From NCBI GenBank assembly GCA_963513935.1, contig OY740774.1, forward strand, positions 28,601,949-28,665,948: DNA of 64,000 bases, given 5' to 3'. The notes beneath the pieces were generated by a model. That model ran no database searches and was not told the DNA's origin. It was given only the letters and a program-made list of their open reading frames with translations. The position numbers were made by a program, and so were the translations under genes. This DNA comes from Aphrophora alni (Eukaryota > Arthropoda > Insecta > Hemiptera > Aphrophoridae). Shown here piece by piece: positions 47,801 through 60,135 of the stretch (the first letter of the stretch is position 1; every line of letters starts with the position of its first letter).

Positions 47801-48565
47801 ACACGTAGCAAGTATTAGAAGTCATAGTATAAGCTCAAAAGAGCCTCGGTATCAATGAGGCATTCAATAGAAAAAAAATCAAAACAAAACAAAGTGCATA
47901 ACTAAACCCCAGAAGGAAGAGACTAGCAGAAACAACAAAATTGGTTCAAACACCTCAATTTGTGAACAAAAAATTTTTTAATTTAGATAGGTTAGAAATA
48001 AATTAAAAGATTTAAAATTATCTCAAAATGAAGAGATGAAGTTTTCTTCATTTTAATAAAACAAGCATTCTATGGGTATTGGCGAAACTAGCAAAATTTG
48101 TCCTTAAAATATTCTTGTTTTCTCCATTTCTACCGGAATCATACCCACATCATTAATTTCCGAAATACATTCCTATCTCATTAACTATTGACAATTTATT
48201 GAAACAAATTGTACTTTCCCTTCCACTGGCTCTTATATTTGTTTGGGGGATTATTGTATTGATTGAGGTTTGGTGGGTGGATATCTGTTGAGGGAAGGAC
48301 TAAACAAATATTGGGGAAGGGAGACTAAAATACAGCTGTTTGTCCGTAGGTTTATTAAGGGAGGCATTCCAAATAGATTATTTGTGGTATTTTTTACTAG
48401 TGTTAGTGAAATTCAGTTTTTTGCTGATTCAGACAGTGAAATGATGTTGTGAAATGAATAATTGAAGAGAATAATTGAAATCAACTTCGTAAAATTAATT
48501 AGAAATAAATATTTTTCTTTTTTATCAATTTATATTTTTTTACACAAATAAAGTTCCAGATGAAG
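47801..48565. other. Unassigned AT-rich sequence
   Basis: The frame at 48270-48452 is isolated, with no motif. Nothing else was seen. Confidence 0.4.
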
Positions 48566-48820
48566 TAGGCGTAAAATGTCTCGTTCATCATAGCCTTAAT
48601 AAAAAGAGAAAAAAGAGGAATAATTAAAGACCTTTAGTCCTCGAATAGTCTAATAACATCAGGTTTGGAAGAGAACGAGAGTTGTGCAAGTGAGACCTGA
48701 TAAGGAAGATGAAAGATAAGAATCTAACTCGAAACTAAGGTGTGAATCCAGCTGGGTTCCTCGAGTTAACCATACCTGAATTCACTATGATTGAGCTCCT
48801 GAGGGCCAGGGTTTATACAC
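48566..48820 (-). repeat. Family A copy A10
   Basis: It carries TCGTTCATCATAGCCTTA, CTAATAACATCAGG, GAGAGTTGTGCAAGTGAGACC, GATCCAGCTGGG-type (GAATCCAGCTGGGTTCC) and ATGATTGAGCTCCTGAGGG. On the minus strand GTGTATAAACCCTGG precedes the 5' end, the TATA-like position shared with A4 and A5. B3 lies directly beyond. Confidence 0.7.
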
Positions 48821-48867
48821 ATTGACGGATACCGCCATTGATTTTACATCTAAATAGAAATGATCTT

Positions 48868-48990
48868 CATGGAATGGTTTAAAGCTCAAAGTCTATTACT
48901 GCTATTTAACACCCCATTTCTGGTAACTTCAAGGACACATGTCTTACTGTAATATCGTCCCACATTAGCGCATTCTCAACCTGTGTTTCG
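48868..48990 (+). repeat. Family B dispersed repeat, copy B3
   Basis: It carries CATGGAATGGTTTAAAGC, TACTGCTATTTAACACCCC, TCTGGTAACTTCAAGGAC and ATTAGCGCATTCTCAACCTG. It is adjacent to family A copy A10, so B would lie upstream (5') of A in A's orientation. Confidence 0.6.
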
Positions 48991-49628
48991 TTGTTGTTGA
49001 CAGCATTGCAGGACATCAAGAAACATTAAAAACACGTATTACGTATTGATACACACATAGTCATAAACATACATTAAAAAATGAAACCAAGTTATACATG
49101 GGAAGTCCATAATGTATATGAAATGGAAGTTCAACGCTCTAGCCATCATGGAAAGATCTAGCTACGCTATTGGCTAGGCTGGCGCCTTCATTGAATCTAT
49201 CCAACACACGCTTGATGCCTTAACGTTTACAGGTTGAGTAGTAGTTTGTCTATCTTCCGTAAGACACATAAATGGAAAGGTGAAGTGTCATACCGCTCAT
49301 GAGACCGAGAGTAGAGTTATGACCAGGGTGAGTTCTTTTTACATTTTCGACGCCAAACTATTTATATTGTGTTTATGTCCGAATATGTCATTCGAATATG
49401 ATGAGGATCTGATGATGTTGTCAACAATAGCGAAACACGTAGTTAAAGGGGAAAAAATTAATAAAGTGTTAAGAAATCGGTTGGTTAAAAAAACACTTAA
49501 TTATTTTATCGAAACATTTTGGTACTTAAACAAATATTTAACTTTTATTATATGTAAGTATTGTTGTATGAAGTTGCTAGCTAGCCACATTGGGTTTACA
49601 AGAACGATTAATTGCATCTAATCAATGA
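48991..49628. other. Unassigned sequence with an isolated open frame
   Basis: The 113-codon plus frame at 49280-49621 includes FEYDEDLMMLSTIAKHVV followed by a lysine/arginine-rich segment. The acidic-then-basic start loosely recalls N-termini of some PIF/Harbinger proteins, but no catalytic motif follows. A donor-like CAGGGTGAGTT is at about 49324-49334. Confidence 0.3.
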
Positions 49629-49875
49629 TCCTCAGGGGCTCACTTTAGTGAGTACGGGCTTGGCAATCCCGAGGGAACCTAACTGGTTTTACGACTTTTT
49701 TCATGAAGTCTTTGGTTAGATACCTCTTTTTTATCTTTTCTATCAGGTCTCTCTTGACCAACTCTTGTTATTTCCCGACCCTTGCACGAAAGAGTATTAA
49801 AGGAATATGAGTATTATATTACGTTATTTTCTTCCTTTCTTTATAAGGCGATGATGACCGAGAGGTTTTTCATCA
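49629..49875 (+). repeat. Family A copy A11
   Basis: It starts CCTCAGGGGCTCACTTTAGTGAG and contains GGGCTTGGCAATCCCGAGG (a hairpin), CTATCAGGTCTCTCTTGACC and GGCGATGATGACCGAGAGG. It is among the best preserved copies. Its antisense frame stays open through KRDLIEKIKKRYLTKDFMKK and on into the 5' end of the repeat. Confidence 0.8.
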
Positions 49876-50934
49876 TATAGTCATACATATAAATCAAAAA
49901 TATTTTTTGTCACTTTTTATTGACGTTTTTAAAATGTAGTATAAATTAATTTTTGTTGCCATTTATTTTGTAATTAACTCTTTACTCAAGAGCCATCAAA
50001 TTAGAAGAATCATTTCCTTTGAAGCCCCTTTCGAGAAAGATCAAGTGGGCAAACAGCCGTACTTAATACATACTTTCAATGTAATAAGTTTTATCGTGAA
50101 GGAGAAATAAATATGATTGAAAAGCTATTCGCTTATACAAACAGTCTGTGTTATGGAAGATATGGATTGCGCAATATGAAATGAAAATAATAATTTCAGT
50201 AAAGTGAAAGGGGTTCTCGTATAAATGTGATTCTGTTACGTAAATTAGTTTAGAGTTCGAAACCGACAGAGAACATAAAGTTCCATCTGATAATATTCAA
50301 CGCAGTTATTTCCTTTCCCAGTATTGTAATAATAATACAGACTCCTTTTGCGCGCTTAGCTCGCATATAATGGCAAGTACAACCAATCAGGTTAAGTTTT
50401 AAATAACCAGTATCCAATATCATTCAAAACACTAATACCAACCGTCCAAAATTATTTGTCAACTTGTACTTAAAATTATAGTTCATTGTTTAAGTTAAAA
50501 AATGAAAATGAATTTTGAACGCTGTTGTAGATTAATATACTAAATATAATGACAAGACAAATAATGAGTAAATTGAAAGGTACCCTAAACTTATTTAGCT
50601 TGTGTCTTTAGTCTAAAATGTATTTGGCTGTGGTCAAAGTTTGTTTTAGCCTTTTAGTAATTATTTCTAAAACTTAATTTTCTTTTACTTGAGACTTAGC
50701 TTACTTGTGAACTGTGTCAATAATCTTCACATTTAAAGAAAACATTTTGGAAAATTAAGCTTTTCATAAAAATTTCATAGAAGGTATTTTAATTTTTGTT
50801 TATTTACTGGTCATTAAAGAAAAAGAATATTATTATTATTATTTTGGAAGAAGCTGACAAAATGTTTTATTTAGATCCTTAAATCCTAAATCGTTTAAGC
50901 CAATTTTGAGAATAATACAGTCCCTTTCGGATCA
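49876..50934. other. Unassigned AT-rich sequence
   Basis: Nothing was recognised except a short ATT run near 50830. Confidence 0.4.
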
Positions 50935-51372
50935 AGTGACTGTAAGAGTATCATATTTTATTAGGAGGTCAGTATTCAAAATGACATTTTTGATAATAAC
51001 TTCCGCTATTTGTCTTCGTAGAAAAGTGAGATTGATATCATTACCCGCAGAATTGAAAAATGGAAACTTTTATCTAATTTAATATGTTATAAGTTGAATG
51101 ACACACGAGATTTGAACAAGAACTATTTAAAATTCCGCCTTTTTGACATTTTCAGATAGATTTTTCCGAATATACATTGACAGTGAGGCATCTATTTTTT
51201 TAGCCAAATTTCAAGTTTCTATCTTAGTTTGTTTGGTTACTATCGTGTTTATGTACAGACTACGACGGGCGGACGGTATGCCGAAAATCAATTTTACTAT
51301 ATCCTAAGGCCACGTAACGTATAGATCAGTCAATAATACCAAACTTACCCTATACTGTGTAAGTAAAATGTA
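50935..51372 (+). repeat. Family C copy C4 (5'-incomplete)
   Basis: Landmarks are ATATTTTATTAGGAGGTCAG, CTTCGTAGAAAAGTGAGATTG, GTTATAAGTTGAATGACACAC, GCCTTTTTGACATTTTCA, GTACAGACTACGACGGGCGG and CCCTATACTGTGTAAG in family C order. The first half of the element is not recognisable upstream. Confidence 0.65.
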
Positions 51373-52099
51373 TACCTGATTAAGAAATATTCTCTTAGTC
51401 TCAAGTAAGAAATATTTAAACGTAATTTGATCGCCTCGTACAAGGACAATTGCAACTGTAATCTAAAGTTTTATTCGAAATGGAACTCTCGCAATTTGAA
51501 ATTACTCTAGTTATTGAAAGTACCCTTAGGAAATTATTTTTCGTCGAGGGATGTAAGTTTCAAGCTCTCTTGAAAACTAGACTTAGGTAAGTCCCCAACC
51601 CAGACTTCTTTACTTGTGCTCCAACTTTGTAGTGACTTAGAAAACTGGAAAAACTTTTACTCTATTTATTATTAATTAAGGTTTTGAATTTATGCCATGG
51701 GGTACATTTTATGATGTTTGTTGTGAAATGCTTTTTTAGTGTGTATAATACTGGGTGAATATCATTAAATTAAAACACCTTTTGGATTCATGAGACCTCA
51801 AAACTGATAAATCCGCAATAAAATCGACACCAACTTTTTGACCCGTTATGTAACTTTAGTTTTCCATTTTTCCCTGAACCGTAATTTTGTTCTACTTGCT
51901 ATTTGGTAAACAAGCTTTTAAATTTTCAGTTGAAAATCGGTTGCCATATTAAGAAAAAAAAATTGCAATTAATTTTAAGATAAATTATAATTTCGAGTTT
52001 TATTCTTATGTTTTGATTCCAAATTTTGTTGTCGGAAATGGTCCAAATTACTCTTATACCAAAATTAATCGAAATCAGTTTATGTTGTAGTCCTGTCGT
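51373..52099. other. Unassigned sequence with old repeat traces
   Basis: The piece 51780-52090 has old-repeat phrasing (CATGAGACCTCAAAACTGATA, recalled at 42690 and 57.5 kb). No gene is supported. Confidence 0.35.
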
Positions 52100-52325
52100 A
52101 TTATTCTTGCGAACTCTGGATGGTTCTTACTTCTCCCCGAGAGTTTTCTCCATTAACATCATTTTTGCGACTTTTTCCATCTTCTAACCCTCATCACTCT
52201 TGGGTCTTTCTCTGTGTCTTCCAGCCTCCTCTTCCAACTTTTCTCCTGCCAACATAATAATCTGTACAGTGTTCCCTTTCTACATTTTACATGCCCTAGT
52301 CACCAGAGTCGCATTTCTTTAACTG
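52100..52325 (-). pseudogene. LINE C-terminal remnant ('LWxLGHV' type)
   Basis: The minus strand reads VKEMRLW, stop, LGHVKCRKGTLYRLLCW, QEKSWKRRLEDTEKDPRVMR and VRRWKKSQK, then stops. The order (MRLWWLGHVxR, R-LLxW, then a basic RRxGRPRxxW-like stretch) matches the LINE protein tail seen also at 38.0 kb, but from a different copy or lineage. The plus-strand frame 52214-52435 is its shadow. Confidence 0.5.
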
Positions 52326-54035
52326 TTATGATGAACACAGATTGCTTTATCCCCAACACACCGTTAACTGAAGTGTTCCCAAATATTTTCCTCAAGATAA
52401 TTTTTACCCAAGGCTGGGATGTTGATTATAGTTAAATGTGACGAATATACATCACTGTAAATATGTTTTAAAGGCTTCTCAAAACAAGTATTTCCTTGAA
52501 TAACTTGACACATTTATAGTTTATCACATAACATTTCTCTATACTATATATGAGTGAGGTAGTAAACAAAAATATTTTAATGAATTATTGAATTTAAATT
52601 TTGAATGCATCCGTACACTCGAAAACTGTAACCCTCCATTTGGTGTATTAACTCCCGGAATGCATTAAAATAGGCCTAATTAATTGCAGAATAATTATTA
52701 GTGAAATTAACATTTTGTAATTAGTGTTCAAATATGTAATATTGAAATTTAACGAAATAATAATCATTCTCTTTTGTGTAATTATCTATGAGTGGAAAAT
52801 TAATATTAACATATTAACCTGAAGTATTTGAACTCCATTTGCACAATGTTCTAGCGTAAATCCAACGTAGGATGACAAATCTCCTATTTTACAAAAATAC
52901 TAGGATATTATTAAGAATACAATTTGATTGATTTGGTTTAAATATTTTAAATTGTAGACATTCACAGTTTATGATTTAAATTGATTTAATTTTAAAAGTA
53001 AAATACAAAATTACGACCAGACATAGAGTCGAACCGTAAACTTAATACATGTTACATTTTAAAATTGTCTTTAAAGTGAGAGATTTGTTATTTATTTGGA
53101 TTTGTCGAATTATTGGAGGTCGTTTACTCTCATGACTTGTTTTGGTAAGATAAATAATTTGATTAACTTAAATCATTGAAAAAAGTTCGCGATTAGTCTA
53201 GGGGGCAAGCGCTTTCGCTTTACGGTGTTTATATTAATGATATTATTCTACCAAAAACCCTCTCAAGGAAATCCCTATTTAAGGTTTCAAATTTTTCCTG
53301 AGACAGAAGAACACGAAAGGCTGCAAAATGAGTTATCACTTGCCCCTCACCTTTTCCTTGACCTCCTCCCTCAGGACTAGGACGTAGTATGTAACATCGC
53401 CACTTCACAATCACCTGAACTGCAGCATAAAAGTTGAGCTAGTCGCTAGCGTGTTACAAAACATAAGATATGTTTTATGGCTTCGAGTCTAAATATAGTT
53501 TTCCTATTGAATGGTACAATTCAGGTTAAGAAGTTTTATAAAGTTAGTTATTTAATCTCACTAATATCGGGGTTTCCCTATGAAAGACTTGACCGACTTA
53601 TGTCTCATTGTGTAGAGACATAATCACATTGAACAGGGAAGTTACAGGAGTTTATTTATACAATGAGTGGAACATAGAGAAGCAACGAAGCAGAAAGTAG
53701 GCACTTTGACTTAGTGCAGTAGATGATAATGAGATATTACGGTTTTGTATGTCTTCTCGACTTTTGTCGTCTTCACAATATCATATTATGAACTATATCA
53801 CGGATAAATTGTATTATTATCGTTGAAAGTTGGGTCCTTTTTTTTTCTCTTTCTAATCGCTCAATAATTAGATAAATCATGGCAAATACGAGTTCAGTGT
53901 TTCAACTTACTTCTTACTTCTTGTTGTGGTCGTCCAGGATCAAGTAACTTCAATGGTTCTTTGCCAACGATATACAGCAAAGATTAGTACCAGTTTGTTC
54001 CTCAGAATGTTCACTAGTCCACCACTCTCTCTAAT
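52326..54035. other. Unassigned sequence
   Basis: The minus frame 53229-53414 has a glycine-rich patch but no domain. The segment 53880-54035 may be the 3' end of the LINE remnant that follows on the minus strand, but cannot be read with confidence. Confidence 0.35.
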
Positions 54036-54790
54036 CTAAATCATTAGTATTTCTCTGACTTGGTTTTGCGAGGGGCACATGAGAAAAATTTTGGTCGAAG
54101 GTCTTCTCCTCCATACGGTAGCTATCATATTTTGGGGATTCCTTCATGTTGAATTGATCCATTGGTGTCAGTGATAATGTGGCCGATTCTCGCTCTTTCC
54201 GCATAGGAAATTTTGAATCTTGCACCCTCACGTAATAAGGATGAATCAGCGGGCTTATTTTAAAGTTAGAAAAGTTGTCACCCCGTTGTTCCTGTGCGCC
54301 ATTGCCCTGTCCACTCATTTCGTATCCGATATGCAACAGCTTTCTTTGCAACAGCTTTCTTTTGCAACAACTTGCCAAAGAGTTTTGAGGGAAATGAACT
54401 GAATCTTGTTGTTTTATTCGTTATTTCTTCTGCTCTTTCGTTTCCGACTACCCCACGTTGGGTGGATACCCAAGTATTAACAAGTATTTTCTTTTGTTTG
54501 TAAGACAAAGCAGTCCCTTCACTTCTTTATATACGGGAAAAATAATCACCGGAACCCGTCTGTGTTGAAGCTTGTTTAGATGAATTTCCCGTGAATACAC
54601 AAATATCTCTGTCTTCTATCCGAAGGCAAATCAACACGACTGCATCCGTACTAAGAGAATTTGCAAGAATATAGACGTATTCACAAGTATTTTGATTGTA
54701 GTATCCTGCACTTGATTTCTTTTTCCTCACATCCATTGATCCATCGTTATAAGTTTTCACAAAACTGTGGGTAAACTTATCAATCACCTT
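54036..54790 (-). pseudogene. R1/I-type LINE remnant: RNase H domain and C-terminal finger
   Basis: One minus-strand frame from 54787 to 54278, with a single stop, reads TYNDGSMDVRKKKSSAGYY, ANSLSTDAVVLI, RDICVFTGNSS, ILVNTWVSTQRGVVGNERAE and NEWTGQWRTG. This is the RNase H order (TDGS, AEL, FTDS, WVPSHxGIxGNExAD). Only the first aspartate survives. AEL has become TDA, TDS has become TGN and NExAD has become NERAEE. A frameshift near 54330-54290 leads to DQFNMKESPKYDSYRMEE, where the expected CxxC of the terminal finger is YxxY. No RT domain is recognisable above 54790. Frames on the plus strand at 54220-54503 are shadows. Confidence 0.8.
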
Positions 54791-55236
54791 GAAAGTTTAA
54801 TTTCGAAGAACTTCTGGATGGTCTTGTTTTGTCAGCTTCACGGGTAAACCTAATTTAATGTAGGTTCAGCGTTTAAAGAACTACATAATAGATTAATATT
54901 TGTTGTGGACTACACTCAGAGTCTTGGTAAAATACTACAGTTTTCTAGTCAGCAAGCTTGTCTAAATGAGTATTGTTTAAGTGGAGTTAATGAGGTGATG
55001 ATTTGCTCTGATTGTCAAGTAGTCCTAATAATTCTAGCTTCGGGTAGGTAAGGTTGAATTATACTTGTGGATGAATACAATATAACGGCTATTCAACACA
55101 TCACTGAAAAACACGAAGAAAGGACTCTTCCAATTACACAAAAGAACAGAAGAGAAGATGAGTTGGCAAAGATTAGTGAAAATGGCTCATTTATTCGAGG
55201 AAACCACTTGCACGCCGGTTATTTTACATGTTATAC
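54791..55236. other. Unassigned sequence between LINE remnant and repeat C5
   Basis: The plus frame 55067-55267 has no recognised domain and runs into repeat C5. On the minus strand this would be the RT side of the LINE, but no RT motif is legible. Confidence 0.35.
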
Positions 55237-56366
55237 CCAACCTGTACGAGTTGTGTTGCCGAAGTAAAACACCAAAATGTCTTTAAAATCGATATTAACT
55301 CCATGAATGTAAAATATAATTAATTTATTATTGACAATATAGAAAAATGTCTGTCAGCCTTGTAGCTGGTAACTTGACAAGTTGACAAACTTGTTAAAAC
55401 ATTGAAGGGCACTCAATCATTTACATTCATCAGATACTTCGTTTTTGTTATTAATTATCATTATCTCATAACACAAATATAATCTGAAGTGTGTAAAGTT
55501 TTATATTATTTGGAAAATATGAAATGATCCGTATTCATCAGTTATTTGGTTAGATTTTACTCGTTTTGACTTAATACAGAGAATATATGTTATTGACGCT
55601 TGTTTACAATATCAATTAGAGCGGTGTTACAATTAATTGAAAAATGTTTTAAACATGTTACGCTACTTACCGAGCCTCATCATACAATGTAATACAAGCA
55701 AATCTTCTAAATGTAATGCCATACATTGTTTATTTAGCCTTGTAGGAAATATTATATAAGTTGTCCTATTCAGTAGAGTAAGTTTCTTTGAAAGAAGTTG
55801 TTACCAATGTTCTTTTGAAATATCACTACGTTCTTAGTGGACCTCATAGATATGTATATATTAAAAACATCTCAACTCGCTTCGCTTAATGAGCCTCAAA
55901 GCTGTACTTATTCAAAGTCGTCTCAACTCGTCACTTTCGTGTCAGAGACTCGGCCCTGCAGGATCTTTACACAATACGAATATCACATTTTGTTTTGAGG
56001 TTAGGGTTTAAAATTACGTTTTTGGCAATAATCTCACTATTTGTAGAGCTTGTAAGGTTAGAACCATTATATGCAGAATTGAAATATGATAAATTTTATC
56101 TAATAACTTGAACAACACTAGTGATATGAACTAAACGCTGTTTAAAATGGTCACCATTTTGACATTTTGAATTCAAAGAGAGAATACTAAATGTTTGTGG
56201 CCGCTATCGTGCTTACGTACAGACGACAATGATGACGGGCGGACGATATCTCGAATGACTTTTCGATTTATGGACGCCATGAAATGAGAATATCAGTAAA
56301 AACACAGGTCAACAATTTTACGTTTGTCAAACTTTCTCTATACTTCGTATAGTGGGTAAGTAAAAT
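55237..56366 (+). repeat. Family C copy C5, long and well preserved
   Basis: It matches C2 (8018-9110) over its whole length, starting at GAGTTGTGTTGCCGAAG and ending near TATACTTCGTATAGTGGG. Small differences are an 11-12 bp deletion before CACGCTAC near 55660 and local changes around 55760-55920. The two copies differ from C1, C3 and C4 in having the first ~400 bp. All frames contain stops. Confidence 0.8.
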
Positions 56367-58164
56367 GGCAGAAGTAAATTATTAATATATATTTGAAAAT
56401 AAATTTGACTACTGATAAATGGTGACTTAGTTCAATTCGTCGTCTTGTTGCTAATAAAGTTTTTTTGTGTGGAAAGTACGTGTTTTCTTACAATTGTTGA
56501 TTAAAGTTTCCACAAGTGTTGCCTATCGTGAAACATTTGATCTTTAAACTAATGTATTAATTCTTATCCTCTTATTAAGAATATTTTAATCTCTGATACA
56601 CATAATTGTGCGTAAAGGAGTTAAACGTGATAGGTGATGAAAGAATCATTATCTATTATTTAGCAAGTTAAAAATTGTTTACAATTAAACAAGTCTTACA
56701 GGTATGATATTAGATTTAGACAGCAAGATATTAAACTTAAGGAAGTGGTTGGGATGTTAATAAGGCACTGTTCCGTAACAAACATCTCAACGTAATAGGT
56801 AACTACCAAGATAACAATATGTTAATACCAAAATTGAAAAACTCGCGGATGTATAATGAAACGGTACAGAAAACATTGCACAACCTTTCTCACTTACTCC
56901 GAAAATTGTCACTTTGGTAGTTGTCGGTCGAAAAGTGAAACTAAATCATGGACTCATGTATAAAATATTTATCTAACTAAGTAGGGTTTAAACTCGCTCA
57001 CCCTGTGCCAATAAACGCTATCTCGGCATAAATAGTTTTTGAATAAAATCAAGCTTTTTGTTGGACGTGTTCTCGTTTAATGTTTGTAATTTTTCCAATT
57101 TTTCACAATGGTAATATTTTTTACTTACGATTTTAAACACGGGTTTTGGTTATTAATCTTTACAATTTATTAAAATTTATACAAAATCTGTAGAGCATAT
57201 TTTGAGAAATTACTTCTTTTACAACACCACCTGTTCGATATTTTTACGAATAATATACGAACCGGCATTTTGGAAAGATACAATACTTTTGTGTGGGTCA
57301 TAAGAAACTAAAGTTTAGCAATTTTTGATCAAAATTGTTACAACCAATTTTGAGAAAATTGTAATGGTCGATTTTAAGAAAATCGTAACGTGTTTTTTCC
57401 TTATGTCAGCTACCATTAAATTTTAAGTTATCAAGAAAGTTTAAAAAATTTAGAGTTGTGGCCTAAATATTCTCATACTAAATTTTATTAAAATCGGTCT
57501 ACACTATGGGTTGTATGTCACTGTGCAGACAATAGACGAAAGACATACTCATTAATCCCGAAACCATTTTTTGACTCAGGGAACATAACGGATATATCCG
57601 CAAAAAACACGACAAAAATTTTGACACAGCACATAATTCTATAAACATACTCTCATATTTAATTTTACACTACGTTTAGGCTAGGAGAGAAAAAATGGCC
57701 CCTCCAGTCAAGTCAGCATGTTTCCTCCTTCATACATTTAATACATAATCCAACAAATTAAACAAATATACTTGAGTGTTTCAAATCGATTTCATATTAA
57801 ACATCTCCATCCTCTGTACTATTTGAATAATTTGTCGAAATGAACACTGCTATATTTTATATGAGTAATATCTCTGGATTAAAATAAGAGGCATCTGGTA
57901 GTTTTATTTGTGTTGGATTTAATAAAGATAAAATGAAAATAAATCCGTATATCTTCCTGTGTAAAGAGAACAAACGGGGTGCGTAAGTAATAACTCCTGA
58001 GTAGGATTATTATAATGGATATTATCTGATGTTAGCTTAGAGGTAGATATTTTTGTTAACTTAATTATATAATATAATAAAATTTAATTACTCTCTTTCC
58101 TTTAACTTAGTAAAACTTGTAATCAATAGTTAATGAAACGCTAAAAAATTCACAAAAAGAGTTA
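56367..58164. other. Unassigned AT-rich sequence with old repeat traces
   Basis: 57220-57670 carries old-repeat phrasing (ACTAAATTTTATTAAAATCGG). No gene is supported. Confidence 0.4.
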
Positions 58165-58205
58165 AACAAGACGACGTTTCAATGATGTCATCTTCAGGTG
58201 CAATT
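58165..58205 (-). repeat. Family F motif (ACGACGTTTCAATGA)
   Basis: On the plus strand ACAAGACGACGTTTCAATGA, then TCATCTTCAGGTGC, resembles 30297-30345. On the minus strand it gives CTGAAGATGA...TCATTGAAACGTCGTC, a phrase I recall from the ends of some retroelements. Extent beyond ~40 bp is not clear. Confidence 0.45.
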
Positions 58206-59920
58206 TTTTAAACAACTACTAAGGTAGGCTAGACAGCAACATTTTAGAGAACAATTGGTGGGCCAAATTCAATAAAACATCTTACTATTACAATTAATTA
58301 TAAATTAATTACAATTAATTATAAAACAAGTTGTTGATATCATCGTAAAATGTGATACTATCAAATTTCTAAAAGTAATGCCCAAAAGTTTATTTCTTTT
58401 CCAGTTTCACACGGTTCCAAATAATACGTAATTTTATTAACAGTTATATTGTTTTGTACTTTGTGATTACCTTTAAACTTCATATAGAGTATAACTTGTA
58501 TGAATAATTAATTGAATTAGAGTAAATAGAAGAGTAGTCGGATTGATTGCGCTTAAAGGTTTGCAACAGTGGTGGTATTTTATATACTTCAGTCAGAATT
58601 TCAGGTTTAAGTACATTGATGGGTGCAGTATAACATTTACAGTTATCACACTGGTAACCGCAATGCAATTAACAAACCACCAATAAAGAATTTAAATTTT
58701 GTGTTTCTACCTGAGAGGGGTTCAAGCGTACAGCAGATGTGGTATTATTTAATTTTAAACTCGGTTTAGGAATATTATGATTTCACGTCGCGCTCTAGCT
58801 GTCCACATTGGGTATAAAATATCGATTTATTGAATCTAACGTCCTAACCTAACCTATCCTACTATCACAGAATCAATTTTTTTTAAAATAAATAAATTAG
58901 AAGCTTATTAGGGCCGAGTTATAAACTGAGTTTATAATTAGATTATATAATTATAGTTAGAAGGAAATTACAGGAACGTATTCTGTAACTCATTTAATAT
59001 GGGACAGTATTAGATTTTAAATTCCTTTAGTAAATTCATGTCGATGATTATTTTATTAGAATTCTTGACATAAATCAGAGTTTGTAAATCACAAGTTTCT
59101 TCTGTGATTGCGAGGATGAGAGGAGGGAAGGAAGGGTACTAATTATTTCTTAGAACTAAAGTCTGGTTTTAAACCAATGTTGAAACTGTTATTGCTTGAG
59201 GAGAAAGAGTTTCACGTCTTATTGAAATTGCAGATTCATGTTTAGTCAATTTCATTTTAAAACAGTTTATTTAAAATTCAGATTTAAAATAATATGCAAA
59301 TTTGTAAACGCTACATCAGTCGTTATTAACTATCGATATAATAAACTGTTACACTACTATACACTATTCTAGAAACTATTTCCTGTTTTAAAAGTAATAA
59401 AGAAGATTATTCTAATAAAAACAAAATATATATTTTTCTGAGTTTTTTTTTAAATATGGAATTTACATAACGCATATTGTTCTCTCTTATACAAGTAAAT
59501 CATAAACGAAATTTACGATACCTTTAAAACTTTAAGTGGTTCTCATGTCGAGAAGAGTAATATCCCGCTTAGAAATCAATGGACCATAAACACTTAATGA
59601 CGCGTCGACCAATTGTTATGAAATTTAACAATAAGGTTCTTTGCAAACTGAATGATGTATATAGAAATTTTTTTTTTACCTTTTAAAACAGGGGTTGCTC
59701 AATCTAGCTACTGCTCGGTCCCAAGGTATGAACGTGGGTCCTACGATTTAGTAATTCAACGGCGCTCCAAAATATTAAAGATAACGTGCTACAAAAAAAC
59801 TTCTCAAGGATATTAAAAAAGAAAGAAAGTGTTTTACATAACAGTTACAGTGCGATTTCCTTCAAAACTTAATAAAACTTTCACGTACGTGCATGCACTA
59901 ATGTGAATAGTAATAATAAT
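58206..59920. other. Unassigned AT-rich sequence
   Basis: A short tandem of CAATTAATTATAAA at about 58290-58325 is the only pattern. The minus frame 58480-58668 has no domain. Confidence 0.4.
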
Positions 59921-60010
59921 ATATAAACAGTAGTCGGAACATTTATGCTTCCAAAGAATTGGGCTACCAGCCACCGAAGTCCACCAATGGTGGGAATAAA
60001 AATCCGTTTT
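59921..60010 (+). repeat. Family G repeat, copy 2
   Basis: It is an inverted match to 35715-35805 (ACAGTAGTCGGAACATTTATG, CCAAAGAATTGG, CCACCAATGG). It precedes family A copy A12 by about 125 bp in A's orientation. Confidence 0.6.
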
Positions 60011-60135
60011 ACAGAGAGGTTAGTCACCATTCTAGGATTTATATACATCAATCGGAGCTTATACGTCACACATGAAGTTTGTCCCTGTGAGTAGTGTCCC
60101 TGTGTACAGTAGCTTTGTATTTATTATTTACTGCA

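Noticed and set aside
49280..49621. 113-codon frame as a Harbinger-type transposase start
   Set aside because: Only a vague acidic-then-basic N-terminus; no catalytic motifs or terminal repeats found.
54220..54503. Two plus-strand frames (60 and 69 codons)
   Set aside because: They are antisense shadows of the RNase H and finger remnant of a LINE.
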